A DNA stretch of 64,000 bases, from NCBI GenBank assembly GCA_947038195.1, contig CAMQVI010000001.1:62001-126000 (forward strand). Direction: 5' to 3'. The position numbers and the translations under genes are program-made. Shown one piece after another: positions 20,640-29,432 of this stretch. This DNA comes from an uncultured Brevinema sp. (GTDB taxonomy: Bacteria > Spirochaetota > Brevinematia > Brevinematales > Brevinemataceae). The first letter of the stretch is position 1. Every line of letters starts with the position of its first letter. Below the pieces are notes generated by a model. It worked only from the letters and a program-made list of their open reading frames with translations. It was not told the origin of the DNA and did not search any database.

Positions 20640-21452
20640 ATGGTATACTTATTGAAACAAGAGGTTTTTATTATGCCTAAAAAAGTCTTAAATATTGATA
20701 ATGAAATATTAGATCTCCTTAATAAATATGATACTATTTCCTTTATAGAGCTGAGTAAATATTTTTCTTATAGCTTACCTGTAATTAGAAAAATGTGTCA
20801 AAATCTTGCAGAAAAACACAATATAGAATGTTTTAGAGGCTACATTAAGTACTTTGATAATACTCACTATAATAGTAATCCTATTTTTAAAAAAAAGAAT
20901 AAGGAAAAAAAGGCAATTGCAAAGAGGGCAAGTGAATTTATAAAAAATGGCGATACTATATTTGTAGGGGCGGGAAGTACAACTTCCTACATGTGTCGTT
21001 ATCTTCGTGCCTTTAAATCTCTTACGGTGATAACTAACTCCATCCCAATAATGAATGAGTTAATGCATATGCCCCATATTACAGCGATTATCATCGGTGG
21101 GATACTGCAATTACAGGACCAGGCTATTGTTGGAGAATTTTCTGAAATATTTATCAGGAATTTTCATGCAAGTAAAATATTTCTAGGAACAGAGGGTTTG
21201 AGTATTAATAAAGGGGCTTCACGTTCTGTAATACAGAAAAATATGACAGAAAGCACTATTAGTACCTTAGAAGGACAGAAAATTATTCTTGCTGATCACA
21301 CCAAATTTGGTCAGATAAAAACGTGGGCATGGCTCCCTATAGAAAATATTGATACTGTCATTACAGATAGTAACATAAGCCTTGATTTTAAAAAACAATT
21401 TTCAAAAAATAAAAATTTTCTAGTAATTGCTCCTGTAGATCAAGAGGATTAG
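20640..21452 (+). CDS. DeoR-family transcriptional regulator (likely start at 20673, MPKKVLN)
   Basis: N-terminal HTH, DeoR C-domain FVGAGSTTSYMCRYL, VITNSIPIMNEL, ILADHTKFGQ; divergent from the amino-sugar operon. Confidence 0.85.
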   Translation: MVYLLKQEVFIMPKKVLNIDNEILDLLNKYDTISFIELSKYFSYSLPVIRKMCQNLAEKHNIECFRGYIKYFDNTHYNSNPIFKKKNKEKKAIAKRASEFIKNGDTIFVGAGSTTSYMCRYLRAFKSLTVITNSIPIMNELMHMPHITAIIIGGILQLQDQAIVGEFSEIFIRNFHASKIFLGTEGLSINKGASRSVIQKNMTESTISTLEGQKIILADHTKFGQIKTWAWLPIENIDTVITDSNISLDFKKQFSKNKNFLVIAPVDQED

Positions 21453-21565
21453 ACTTCAAATAAGATATTTGGGAGTGGTTGGTGTATATTTTTATAGTTT
21501 GGAAAAATGGTAAAGGTATTGAAATAATAGCTTGAAAATTATGTGATTGTATTGAGGGGTTTGAA

Positions 21566-22876
21566 ATGAGAATTTCATCAGTAGTAGTATTACTGCTATC
21601 ATTACCCACTTTATCATGGTCTGTATTGGACTATGATAAGCAAGTGACTATGATACAGGCAGTGAGTAATGATAATAAAATGTTGATATTGGAAGAATTG
21701 GCTAAAGGAAAAGACATAGATGAGGAAGATGGCTGGTTTAAAAACGCTCTTCAACATGCCATTGTGCTGGAAAAACCTAATATGGCAATGCTTCTAATAG
21801 AAAAGGGTGCAGATGTTAATAGACATGGTATTATAAATATGATATTACGTATGGGCAATGAAGATGTTTTAGAAACAGCACTAACAAATAAAAATATTAC
21901 TCAAGAAACCAAAGATATTGCGTTGATTGAATCAGTAGAAATAGGGAATGAAAAGCTTATTAATAGGTTCCTAGCAAATAAAAATATTACTCAAGAAACT
22001 AAAGATAGTGTGTTGATTAAATCAGTAGAAATGAGGAATAAAAAGCTTATCAATAGGCTTTTAGATTTAGGAGCTAATATTAACGGATATAATTATACAG
22101 AATCTCCTTTATCCAAAGCTATGTATGGCTTAGAGCAAGCAAAAGATCCTAAAATTATAGCCGAGTATTATGAATTAATCGATTTTTTAGAATCTAAAGG
22201 AGCAAAGGGGACCCTTAGGGTTTTTCAGATTGCACTATCGATGGATATAGAATTAGTTAAAAAATATCTTCCTGTCGTGGTGGATACGGGAGACATATAC
22301 AAGGTGAGAATTGGTACTCGTATTGATCATTCTCCAGAGGGCTTGGAAATAGCTAAAATACTTCTAGATAATGGAGTAGATGTAGATGCTTTCAGATATA
22401 TAGATGAATACGACGAAGAAACGGCTTTAATGACAGCGTCTTATTGGGACGGTGGGATTCCTTTTGCTCAATTACTGTTGGATTACGGGGCTGATATTAA
22501 TAAGCAAAATTACCGTGGAGAGACGGCTATATATTATGCAATATATCATAAACAAAAAAAAATGATAGACTTTCTCTTGAAAAATGGAGCTGATATCCGT
22601 ATTGATAACACATGGGAGCCTTTTATCCTAAGAATGATAGTACGTAAAGATATAGAATTTGCTGAATTTTTACTAGAGAGAGGCGCTAATATTGATGCAC
22701 AAAATAAAGATGGTAGGAGCGCGCTGCACTACGCCGTATCTGAAAGACAGACAGATGTAGTGAAATTTCTTTTAAAAAATGGAGCAAATAAAAATGTCTC
22801 TAACAATAAAGGGGACACTCCTTTAGAACTTGCAAAGAAACTTACAAGGAAAGAGATTATAAAACTATTAGAATAG
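21566..22876 (+). CDS. Exported ankyrin-repeat protein
   Basis: Signal-like MRISSVVVLLLSLPTLSWS and C-terminal ankyrin repeats (NIDAQNKDGRSALHYAVSERQTDVVKFLLKNGANKN). Confidence 0.85.
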   Translation: MRISSVVVLLLSLPTLSWSVLDYDKQVTMIQAVSNDNKMLILEELAKGKDIDEEDGWFKNALQHAIVLEKPNMAMLLIEKGADVNRHGIINMILRMGNEDVLETALTNKNITQETKDIALIESVEIGNEKLINRFLANKNITQETKDSVLIKSVEMRNKKLINRLLDLGANINGYNYTESPLSKAMYGLEQAKDPKIIAEYYELIDFLESKGAKGTLRVFQIALSMDIELVKKYLPVVVDTGDIYKVRIGTRIDHSPEGLEIAKILLDNGVDVDAFRYIDEYDEETALMTASYWDGGIPFAQLLLDYGADINKQNYRGETAIYYAIYHKQKKMIDFLLKNGADIRIDNTWEPFILRMIVRKDIEFAEFLLERGANIDAQNKDGRSALHYAVSERQTDVVKFLLKNGANKNVSNNKGDTPLELAKKLTRKEIIKLLE

Positions 22877-22941
22877 AATATTTTTCATTAGTATTATAGC
22901 CTGAAAGCATATAATACACCTTATGTTTCCTAAGTAATACA

Positions 22942-22982
22942 AAAAACCCTCATAGCATTACAAAACTATGAGGGTTTTATAT
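22942..22982. terminator. Bidirectional terminator
   Basis: AAAAAACCCTCATAG...CTATGAGGGTTTT between convergent genes. Confidence 0.8.
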
Positions 22983-23016
22983 TTTTATAAAATGTTATCA
23001 TAAAATAAAAAGTTCT

Positions 23017-23448
23017 TTATATACCATCATCATCATTATTAGAACTAGCTTTCGACGTATCTTCACCAAAAATTTTAATATTCTCAATAGCTATTTCTTT
23101 GGCTTCTTTTACGATTTCCTTCAGGTCTGTTTTTTCTTCCATTAGATCAAGAACCGTGAAAATGTAGGGGATATTAATGCCCCCTACTACAGCTCCATTT
23201 TTCCCCTTAGTGTGGAGTAGTAGAGCAGATTGGTTAAAAGGAGTGCCCCCAGCAATATCCGTCAAAAAAATGACTCCATCAGGAGATATATCATAAATCG
23301 CTTCTAGTTTTTTATAAAGGGTATCAGAGTTAAGATCCTCTGTAAAATCAACAAATTTCAAATGATCAGGGACACCTAGCACTAAATCTAACATAGATTT
23401 TATCCCTGTGGCATAATTCCCATGCCCAGTAATTACCACAGTGGTCAT
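23017..23448 (-). CDS. PTS mannose-family EIIA protein
   Basis: VVITGHGNYATGIKSMLDLVLG, VIFLTDIAGGTPFNQS. Confidence 0.92.
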   Translation of the reverse strand: MTTVVITGHGNYATGIKSMLDLVLGVPDHLKFVDFTEDLNSDTLYKKLEAIYDISPDGVIFLTDIAGGTPFNQSALLLHTKGKNGAVVGGINIPYIFTVLDLMEEKTDLKEIVKEAKEIAIENIKIFGEDTSKASSNNDDDGI

Positions 23449-23566
23449 AATAATTCTCCTAAAACAGTATTATATCTATTATTATAACGGATTTTGTAAT
23501 AATGTCTAGTGTTTATTTTAGTTTTTTTGTGATACAAGAATGGGAACACATTAATAAATAATATGA

Positions 23567-23980
23567 TTAGGATAAGTTTACTAACTCTGTTAGATTTCCA
23601 CTTATTTTAATACTTTCTATAGCTACTCTTTTAGCATCTGATACGATGTACATAGGGTCAGATTTTTCATTGAGCTGTTCTAGTATTCTTATAATAAGAG
23701 GTATATTGACACCACCTACAACAGCCCCCTTTATCCCTGTAGCAAGTAAAAAAAATACTGCTTGATTGTAAGGGGTACCTCCTGCTATATCTGTAAGGAA
23801 GATGATACCTTGTGGTGAAGTATACTCTATATGTTCGTATTTATTATAAATAGTAGCAGCTGATTCCCGTCCCTTTAAATTAATAAAACTTACGTTCTTT
23901 GGAATCCCCATAATGGTATCTAAATTTGATTTGATTCCTCGAGCAAAATTTCCATGCCCCACGATGATAATTTGTATCAT
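23567..23980 (-). CDS. PTS mannose-family EIIA protein (second paralogue)
   Basis: IIIVGHGNFARGIKSNLDTIMG, IIFLTDIAGGTPYNQA. Confidence 0.92.
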   Translation of the reverse strand: MIQIIIVGHGNFARGIKSNLDTIMGIPKNVSFINLKGRESAATIYNKYEHIEYTSPQGIIFLTDIAGGTPYNQAVFFLLATGIKGAVVGGVNIPLIIRILEQLNEKSDPMYIVSDAKRVAIESIKISGNLTELVNLS

Positions 23981-24100
23981 GATACCCCTCTGTAAGATAT
24001 ATATCTAATTCAAATTTAATATTGTATCCCTTTTTTGTCCATTTTAAATAGATTTTCTAGGGCAATTTAGGATATAAAAGATGAAAAATATAAAAAAAGA

Positions 24101-24129
24101 TTGACAAATAAATTAAAATAGACGATAAT
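24101..24129 (+). promoter_or_regulatory. Promoter of the SBP-amidohydrolase transcript
   Basis: TTGACA - 17 nt - GATAAT. Confidence 0.65.
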
Positions 24130-24157
24130 AAAAAATCGACAGAAATAGGAGTTTGAT

Positions 24158-24196
24158 ATGAAGTTATTACATTGGAGGTATCTTCGCCCTTTCTAA
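24158..24196 (+). CDS. Putative 12-aa leader peptide MKLLHWRYLRPF
   Basis: AGGAG Shine-Dalgarno 7 nt before ATG; lies just downstream of a promoter and upstream of an amino-acid SBP gene. Confidence 0.45.
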   Translation: MKLLHWRYLRPF

Positions 24197-24354
24197 GCTA
24201 CCCATAACAGAGTTGTTTTGGAGTTCTTGGAGGTGTCTTCGCACTATCCTATTTTAATCTCCCCCCACCTTTTTCTTAATATTGGTCTTAAAATTAGTGT
24301 CTAAAAATATCAGTTCGATTGTGAAATCGTTTTTATCAATATAGGAGAAATAAG

Positions 24355-25107
24355 ATGAAAAAATTAATGTTATTGCCATTGTTATTAGTAGTGGTATCTT
24401 GTCAAAGCGGAAAATCAAATAAATTAAAAGTAGGAATTAATGCTGAATATCCACCTTATGAGTATGTTGTAGGGGATGAGTTAGTGGGATTTAATATAGA
24501 TGTTGTAACGGATGTTCTAAGTAATGCGGGGATAGAGTTTGAGTTTGTTAATATGGGATTTGAGGGACTTTTATCTGCTTTACAAAGTCAGAAAGTGGAT
24601 TTAGTAGTAGGAGTGTCTCCTACGCCGGATAGAGCTAAAATAGTGGATTATACAGAAAGATATTCTTTCCCTAACGATGAGGGACATTCTCTGATAGTAC
24701 ATAAAGAAGAAACTGCTAATATCTCTATTGATAATCTTCAAGGAAAATCAGTAGGAGTTTTACTAGGAAGTATGCAAGAATCTATTCTCAAGGATATAGG
24801 GGGGATAGAGGTAAAACTTTATAATAATTATACAGGGGCTTTGTTGGATCTTAATACCAAAAAACTGGATGGTGTGGTGGCTTCCCAAAAACCTGCAGAA
24901 GAATATCTTAACCAAAATCCAGAATTAGTATTTATGGGATTAGTTAAAGATACTACAGGGGGCGGTGGTTATGCTGTGGCTCTTAATAAAGGAAAAGATG
25001 AGCTTAAAGAAAAACTAAATGTAGAGATTCAAAAACTCCTAGACAATGGAGTGGTACAAAAATATAGAGATAAATATAAGTTAGACGAATTAGAGAAAAA
25101 AGAATAA
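24355..25107 (+). CDS. Amino-acid ABC transporter substrate-binding lipoprotein
   Basis: Lipobox VVVSC; SBP family 3 pattern LKVGINAEYPPYEYV...GFNIDVVTDV. Confidence 0.88.
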   Translation: MKKLMLLPLLLVVVSCQSGKSNKLKVGINAEYPPYEYVVGDELVGFNIDVVTDVLSNAGIEFEFVNMGFEGLLSALQSQKVDLVVGVSPTPDRAKIVDYTERYSFPNDEGHSLIVHKEETANISIDNLQGKSVGVLLGSMQESILKDIGGIEVKLYNNYTGALLDLNTKKLDGVVASQKPAEEYLNQNPELVFMGLVKDTTGGGGYAVALNKGKDELKEKLNVEIQKLLDNGVVQKYRDKYKLDELEKKE

Positions 25108-25115
25108 GGGGAAGA

Positions 25116-26291
25116 ATGATGAATATTTTAGATAAAGTTTTAGAACAAGAACAGTATGTCATCCAAACGAGACATTATTTACACCAAAATCCAGAACTAA
25201 GCATGGAAGAAAAAGAAACTTCTGCCTTTGTACAAAAAGAGTTAGGTAAATTGGGGATTCCTTTTGAAGTAGTAGATTATGGGATACTAGCGGTGATAGA
25301 GGGACAGAATAAAAACCAAATGGTCATGTTAAGAGCAGATATGGATGCGCTTTCTATTACAGAGAACAATGACCACCTCCCGTTTACTTCTAAAAATACA
25401 GGAGTTATGCATGCTTGTGGGCATGATGCTCATACTGCTATGTTGTTGGGAGCTGCCCATATCTTAAATAATATGAGAGAAGAATTAAATGGTTCTGTTT
25501 TATTATGCTTTCAACAAGCAGAAGAAACAGGGGAAGGAGCTTTGAAATTAATTAAACCCATGGAGAAATACCCTGTGAAAAGCTGTTTTGCGGTACATGT
25601 AAGTTCCAAATTAGAAACAGGGCTCATTAATATAGGAATAGGGACTACCCATGCTGCAAGCGATACTTTTACAGTAACTGTAAAAGGTAGTGGTGGTCAT
25701 GGGTCTAGACCTGATCTTTGTAAAGACCCTTTACTCGCTTGTGCTGCTATGGTAACAGATATTGCCAGAGCCAGAGCCAATGAGACGAATCCTTTTATAC
25801 CAGTTACTATTAGTGTGGGTTCTCTCCATGTAGGGAATCAAGACAATGTTATAGCTGATTCAGGGTACTTTCTAGGTACTATACGGTCTGTTTCTAAAGA
25901 TTCTCGAAAAGAAGTGTTAGATATGCTTGATCGAGTGGTACAATCTGTGGCTAGTGCGCATAGAGTGGAGGCAGAGATTGTTATCTCTAATAGTACCAAA
26001 ATAGGCTATAATACTCCAGAACTTGCAGAGCTGTGTCAAAAGTCTGTTCTAAAATTCCTTAGTGAAGATAAACTAGGAGTAGCAGAACCGAGCTTAGGGG
26101 CAGAGGATTTTTCTGAATATACGGACGTTTACCCTGGGGTATTTGTTAATATAGGCACAAAAAACGAAAAATTAAATACTCATTATCCCCATCATCATCC
26201 TAAATTTAATCTAGATGATGATGGTATGAAAAATGGGGTAGCACTTCATGTCCAATATGCCGTTGATTACTTGAATAGTCTTGAAAAATAA
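25116..26291 (+). CDS. M20-family amidohydrolase/aminoacylase
   Basis: RHYLHQNPELSMEEKET, MHACGHDAHTAMLLGAA, PSLGAEDFSEY. Confidence 0.92.
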   Translation: MMNILDKVLEQEQYVIQTRHYLHQNPELSMEEKETSAFVQKELGKLGIPFEVVDYGILAVIEGQNKNQMVMLRADMDALSITENNDHLPFTSKNTGVMHACGHDAHTAMLLGAAHILNNMREELNGSVLLCFQQAEETGEGALKLIKPMEKYPVKSCFAVHVSSKLETGLINIGIGTTHAASDTFTVTVKGSGGHGSRPDLCKDPLLACAAMVTDIARARANETNPFIPVTISVGSLHVGNQDNVIADSGYFLGTIRSVSKDSRKEVLDMLDRVVQSVASAHRVEAEIVISNSTKIGYNTPELAELCQKSVLKFLSEDKLGVAEPSLGAEDFSEYTDVYPGVFVNIGTKNEKLNTHYPHHHPKFNLDDDGMKNGVALHVQYAVDYLNSLEK

Positions 26292-26371
26292 GCTAAGAGA
26301 GATTGACAAAATAATAGAATCTTTCTATAATGAACGAGTTATAAAGGAAAGATTTTTGGATTGAGTTAGAA

Positions 26372-26875
26372 ATGATTAAAAAAATTAGTATATTAGTTAT
26401 GGTGGCGTGTTTTACGGACATAGATAGCTACACACAAGAAACAAAAACCCATCATATAGGGACAGGTTTTAATTTACAGTATGTTCCCGATAATATTTCT
26501 TTTATGATAGACGCTTATTTTTTCTTTAATTCAAAGGGCGATTCTTATAATAGAGGCTTGACGAAAATAGGAATGGGTTTTAATAAGGATCTATCTTCTT
26601 CTGATATGGGCTATCGGACCAGTATAACGATAGGTATAGGGGCGATCAGCATTATTCCTGTGTATAGTTTGTATTTAAAGAGTTTTGGACTAGGAGCCAG
26701 CGTAGATTATTCCATGGTAGCTTTCAGTGATCATGGAATAGGCGGCACTTTTTATATGCTTTTTGATATGTATTTACTAGGCTTTGGAGTGGGTGCTGTA
26801 CTCACGGAAGAAGTCATTATAGGTTCTGAACCAGCTAAGGTCTATGGTCGATTTAGTTTCGCTATTGTATTTTAA
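26372..26875 (+). CDS. Hypothetical exported protein, possible small beta-barrel
   Basis: Signal-like N terminus; alternating Gly/aromatic pattern, C-terminal Phe. Confidence 0.55.
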   Translation: MIKKISILVMVACFTDIDSYTQETKTHHIGTGFNLQYVPDNISFMIDAYFFFNSKGDSYNRGLTKIGMGFNKDLSSSDMGYRTSITIGIGAISIIPVYSLYLKSFGLGASVDYSMVAFSDHGIGGTFYMLFDMYLLGFGVGAVLTEEVIIGSEPAKVYGRFSFAIVF

Positions 26876-26892
26876 TGATTTTAATAAAAATT

Positions 26893-26930
26893 AAAAAAGC
26901 TCTAGGTTTTAAGCCTAGAGCTTTTTTTTG
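26893..26930. terminator. Bidirectional terminator
   Basis: AAAAAAGCTCTAGG...CCTAGAGCTTTTTTTT. Confidence 0.8.
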
Positions 26931-27006
26931 TGAAAAATTATTTCTAAAGTAGAAAAGAATATAGTAGTTATCCCCATACATTAGGTAGGTTGAATGACCT
27001 GATTCT

Positions 27007-27672
27007 CTAATAGCTTGAGGGGTTTATGGTAGAATTTTCCATAAGAGCGACACCAGAGCTAGTACCCAAACGCATCACACCCATATTAATATAATCTTGT
27101 GCTGTTTGAATATCTCTGACTCCCCCAGCTGCCTTAACAAGGATTTTCCCTTGTACTTCTTTAAGCATGAGAGTGAGATCTTCTGGGGTAGCACCATTAC
27201 TATTAAATCCAGTAGATGTTTTGATATATTCTGCACCTGAATCAATAACGATGTGACACATTTTACGCTTTTCATCATCAGTTAGAAGGCATGTTTCTAT
27301 AATGACTTTGAGAAGATTGTTTCCTATTGCTTTTTTGATTGCTGTGATTTCTTGTTGGATGAGATCATATTTTTTGTCTTTTAGAAAGCCAATATTAATA
27401 ACCATATCAATTTCTGTAGCACCATCTTTGATACATTGTTGAGCTTCAAAAACTTTGGATTCTGTGCTCATAGCACCAAGTGGAAATCCAATAACAGCAG
27501 CGATTTTGACATCACTACCTTTTAATAATTGTGCTGCTAAAGGAACATAAGATCCATTAATACAAATTGCATAAAATTGATGTTCTAGGGCTTCTTTACA
27601 TAGTTGTTGGATTTGTTTTTCTGTAGTATCAGCTTTGAGGACGGTATGATCTATATATTTATTAATAAGCAT
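27007..27672 (-). CDS. deoC: Deoxyribose-phosphate aldolase
   Basis: IDHTVLKADTTEKQI, GAVIGFPLG, EIDMVINIG, KTSTGF, VKAAGGVRD. Confidence 0.95.
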   Translation of the reverse strand: MLINKYIDHTVLKADTTEKQIQQLCKEALEHQFYAICINGSYVPLAAQLLKGSDVKIAAVIGFPLGAMSTESKVFEAQQCIKDGATEIDMVINIGFLKDKKYDLIQQEITAIKKAIGNNLLKVIIETCLLTDDEKRKMCHIVIDSGAEYIKTSTGFNSNGATPEDLTLMLKEVQGKILVKAAGGVRDIQTAQDYINMGVMRLGTSSGVALMENSTINPSSY

Positions 27673-27779
27673 AAATAACTCCTTTATTATTAATTATAGA
27701 ATAATTAGTTAAAAATAGCAATAATGATACCAAAAAAGCACAAAAACTTCTCGTCTTTTTTGATAAATATAATGATTAA

Positions 27780-28040
27780 TTACTCCGTAGCTCCAGCATC
27801 TTTAAGAAGTTTAATCATCTCTTTATTGTCAAAATCAAGAGATGCCCCTAGTGCTGTTCGTCCTTCACTAGATTTATAATTAACATCTACCCCATTGTCT
27901 ATTAATAATTTTACGATAGCAACATTTTCTATAAAAATAGCACTATCCAAAGGATTATCATAATTTTCATTTATAGCATCAGCACCTTTTTCAATTAAAA
28001 CCTTATAGATGATAACAAGATAATAACTAACAAACTCTTA
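27780..28040 (-). pseudogene. Ankyrin-repeat gene remnant lacking a start codon
   Basis: Open minus frame ...YKVLIEKGADAINENYDNPLDSAIFIENVAIVKLLIDNGVDVNYKSSEGRTALGASLDFDNKEMIKLLKDAGATE*; no in-frame ATG/GTG/TTG before an upstream in-frame stop. Confidence 0.6.
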
Positions 28041-28045
28041 TTGTC

Positions 28046-29299
28046 TTAAGATAACTTGTTTTTAATCCAGTCTTTACCCTCTAGTATTCTTGTTACAAGC
28101 ATAGAGGCAACGGTATCTCCTGTTGCATTAATCATCGTTGCAGGGGGATCTACTAAATAACCTATAGTAGCTATGATAGGGAAAGCCTCTGGTGGAAAGC
28201 CGTACATGGAAACAATAAACATCTCACCTATAAGTCCACCCCCAGGTACTCCAGACATTACAACTCCGCCTGCTAGAGATAAGAACAAAGCTGTTATAAT
28301 GGTTTCTGGGCTAGTAAAAGGAATCCCGTAGATTCCAAAAAGAAAAGATATCTTAAGGATGGTACTAAAAACAGTCCCGTCCATGTGAGCGGTAGCTCCA
28401 ATTGGGAGAACAATATCTCTAATATCTTTGGGAACTCCTATTTTTTCACAAGCTTCAAGATTGACGGGGAGGGTAGCTATACTACTCTGAGTAGCTAGAG
28501 AAGTTATAGCTGGTGGTATAATATGTTTTAAGGAACGAACGCCGTCCATACCTCCTGCTATATAGGCATAAATAGGGAAAGCAATAGCGAAATACAAAAA
28601 ACATAGAGGGTAATAAATAAGCATAGCTCTAGCATAAGAACCAATTAAATCTTGTCCATATTGTCCTACTAAAGCTGCGAAGTATGCTCCTAAACCAATA
28701 GGGGCGTAAAACATAATAATATGTACCATTTTTAAGAATACAGCTGCTAAAGAATCCAGAGCCTTTGCTATGGGTTTACCTTTATCTCCTGCGAGATTGA
28801 TACTAAGCCCAAATAATAAGGCGAAGATAATTAAAGGGAGCATGTGTCTTTTAGAGATTAGATCTGGAAAGTCTGTTACGGTAAAGGTAGCAACGATTTG
28901 TTCCCCTGTGTTGAAGGTTTTTAAAGCTTCTGCTGGCGGGATGTTTAACTGCACTCCTTGAGCAGGGGGAAATATTATAACCAAAGCAATAATCAGGATA
29001 GCTGCAACAGTCCCTGTCCCCACAAATACAAATAACAAAGTCCTTAAAATATTACCCAATCTTTTAATATTACTCATACTAGCGATAGAGCTACTGATAG
29101 TGGTAAATACTAAAGGCACCACTATTGTAAACATCATGTTGATAAAGAGGTCTCCTAGGGGTTTGAACACGGTGGCGTCTGTTCCCATCATTAGACCAAT
29201 AATACTTCCTAAAAAGATAGAACATAAAAGAATAACAAGAAATCGATAAGATTTCCATAGCTTGTGTTTGTTGGATACTTCAGTCATTTGTGTCTCCAT
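28046..29299 (-). CDS. Dicarboxylate/amino-acid:cation symporter (DAACS/GltP family)
   Basis: PLGDLFINMMFTIVVPLVFTTISSSI, ATQSSIATLPV, GATAHMDGTVF, GVPGGGLI. Confidence 0.93.
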   Translation of the reverse strand: METQMTEVSNKHKLWKSYRFLVILLCSIFLGSIIGLMMGTDATVFKPLGDLFINMMFTIVVPLVFTTISSSIASMSNIKRLGNILRTLLFVFVGTGTVAAILIIALVIIFPPAQGVQLNIPPAEALKTFNTGEQIVATFTVTDFPDLISKRHMLPLIIFALLFGLSINLAGDKGKPIAKALDSLAAVFLKMVHIIMFYAPIGLGAYFAALVGQYGQDLIGSYARAMLIYYPLCFLYFAIAFPIYAYIAGGMDGVRSLKHIIPPAITSLATQSSIATLPVNLEACEKIGVPKDIRDIVLPIGATAHMDGTVFSTILKISFLFGIYGIPFTSPETIITALFLSLAGGVVMSGVPGGGLIGEMFIVSMYGFPPEAFPIIATIGYLVDPPATMINATGDTVASMLVTRILEGKDWIKNKLS

Positions 29300-29432
29300 A
29301 ATATATAAATATGACTTAGTATAAAATGAAATAGTACTAAAGTCAATTTAATTATTAAGTATAAATCTATCTTGACAAAAACAGGTCTTAAGTAATATAA
29401 TATTATGATAAGTATAATAAGGAATTGTTATT

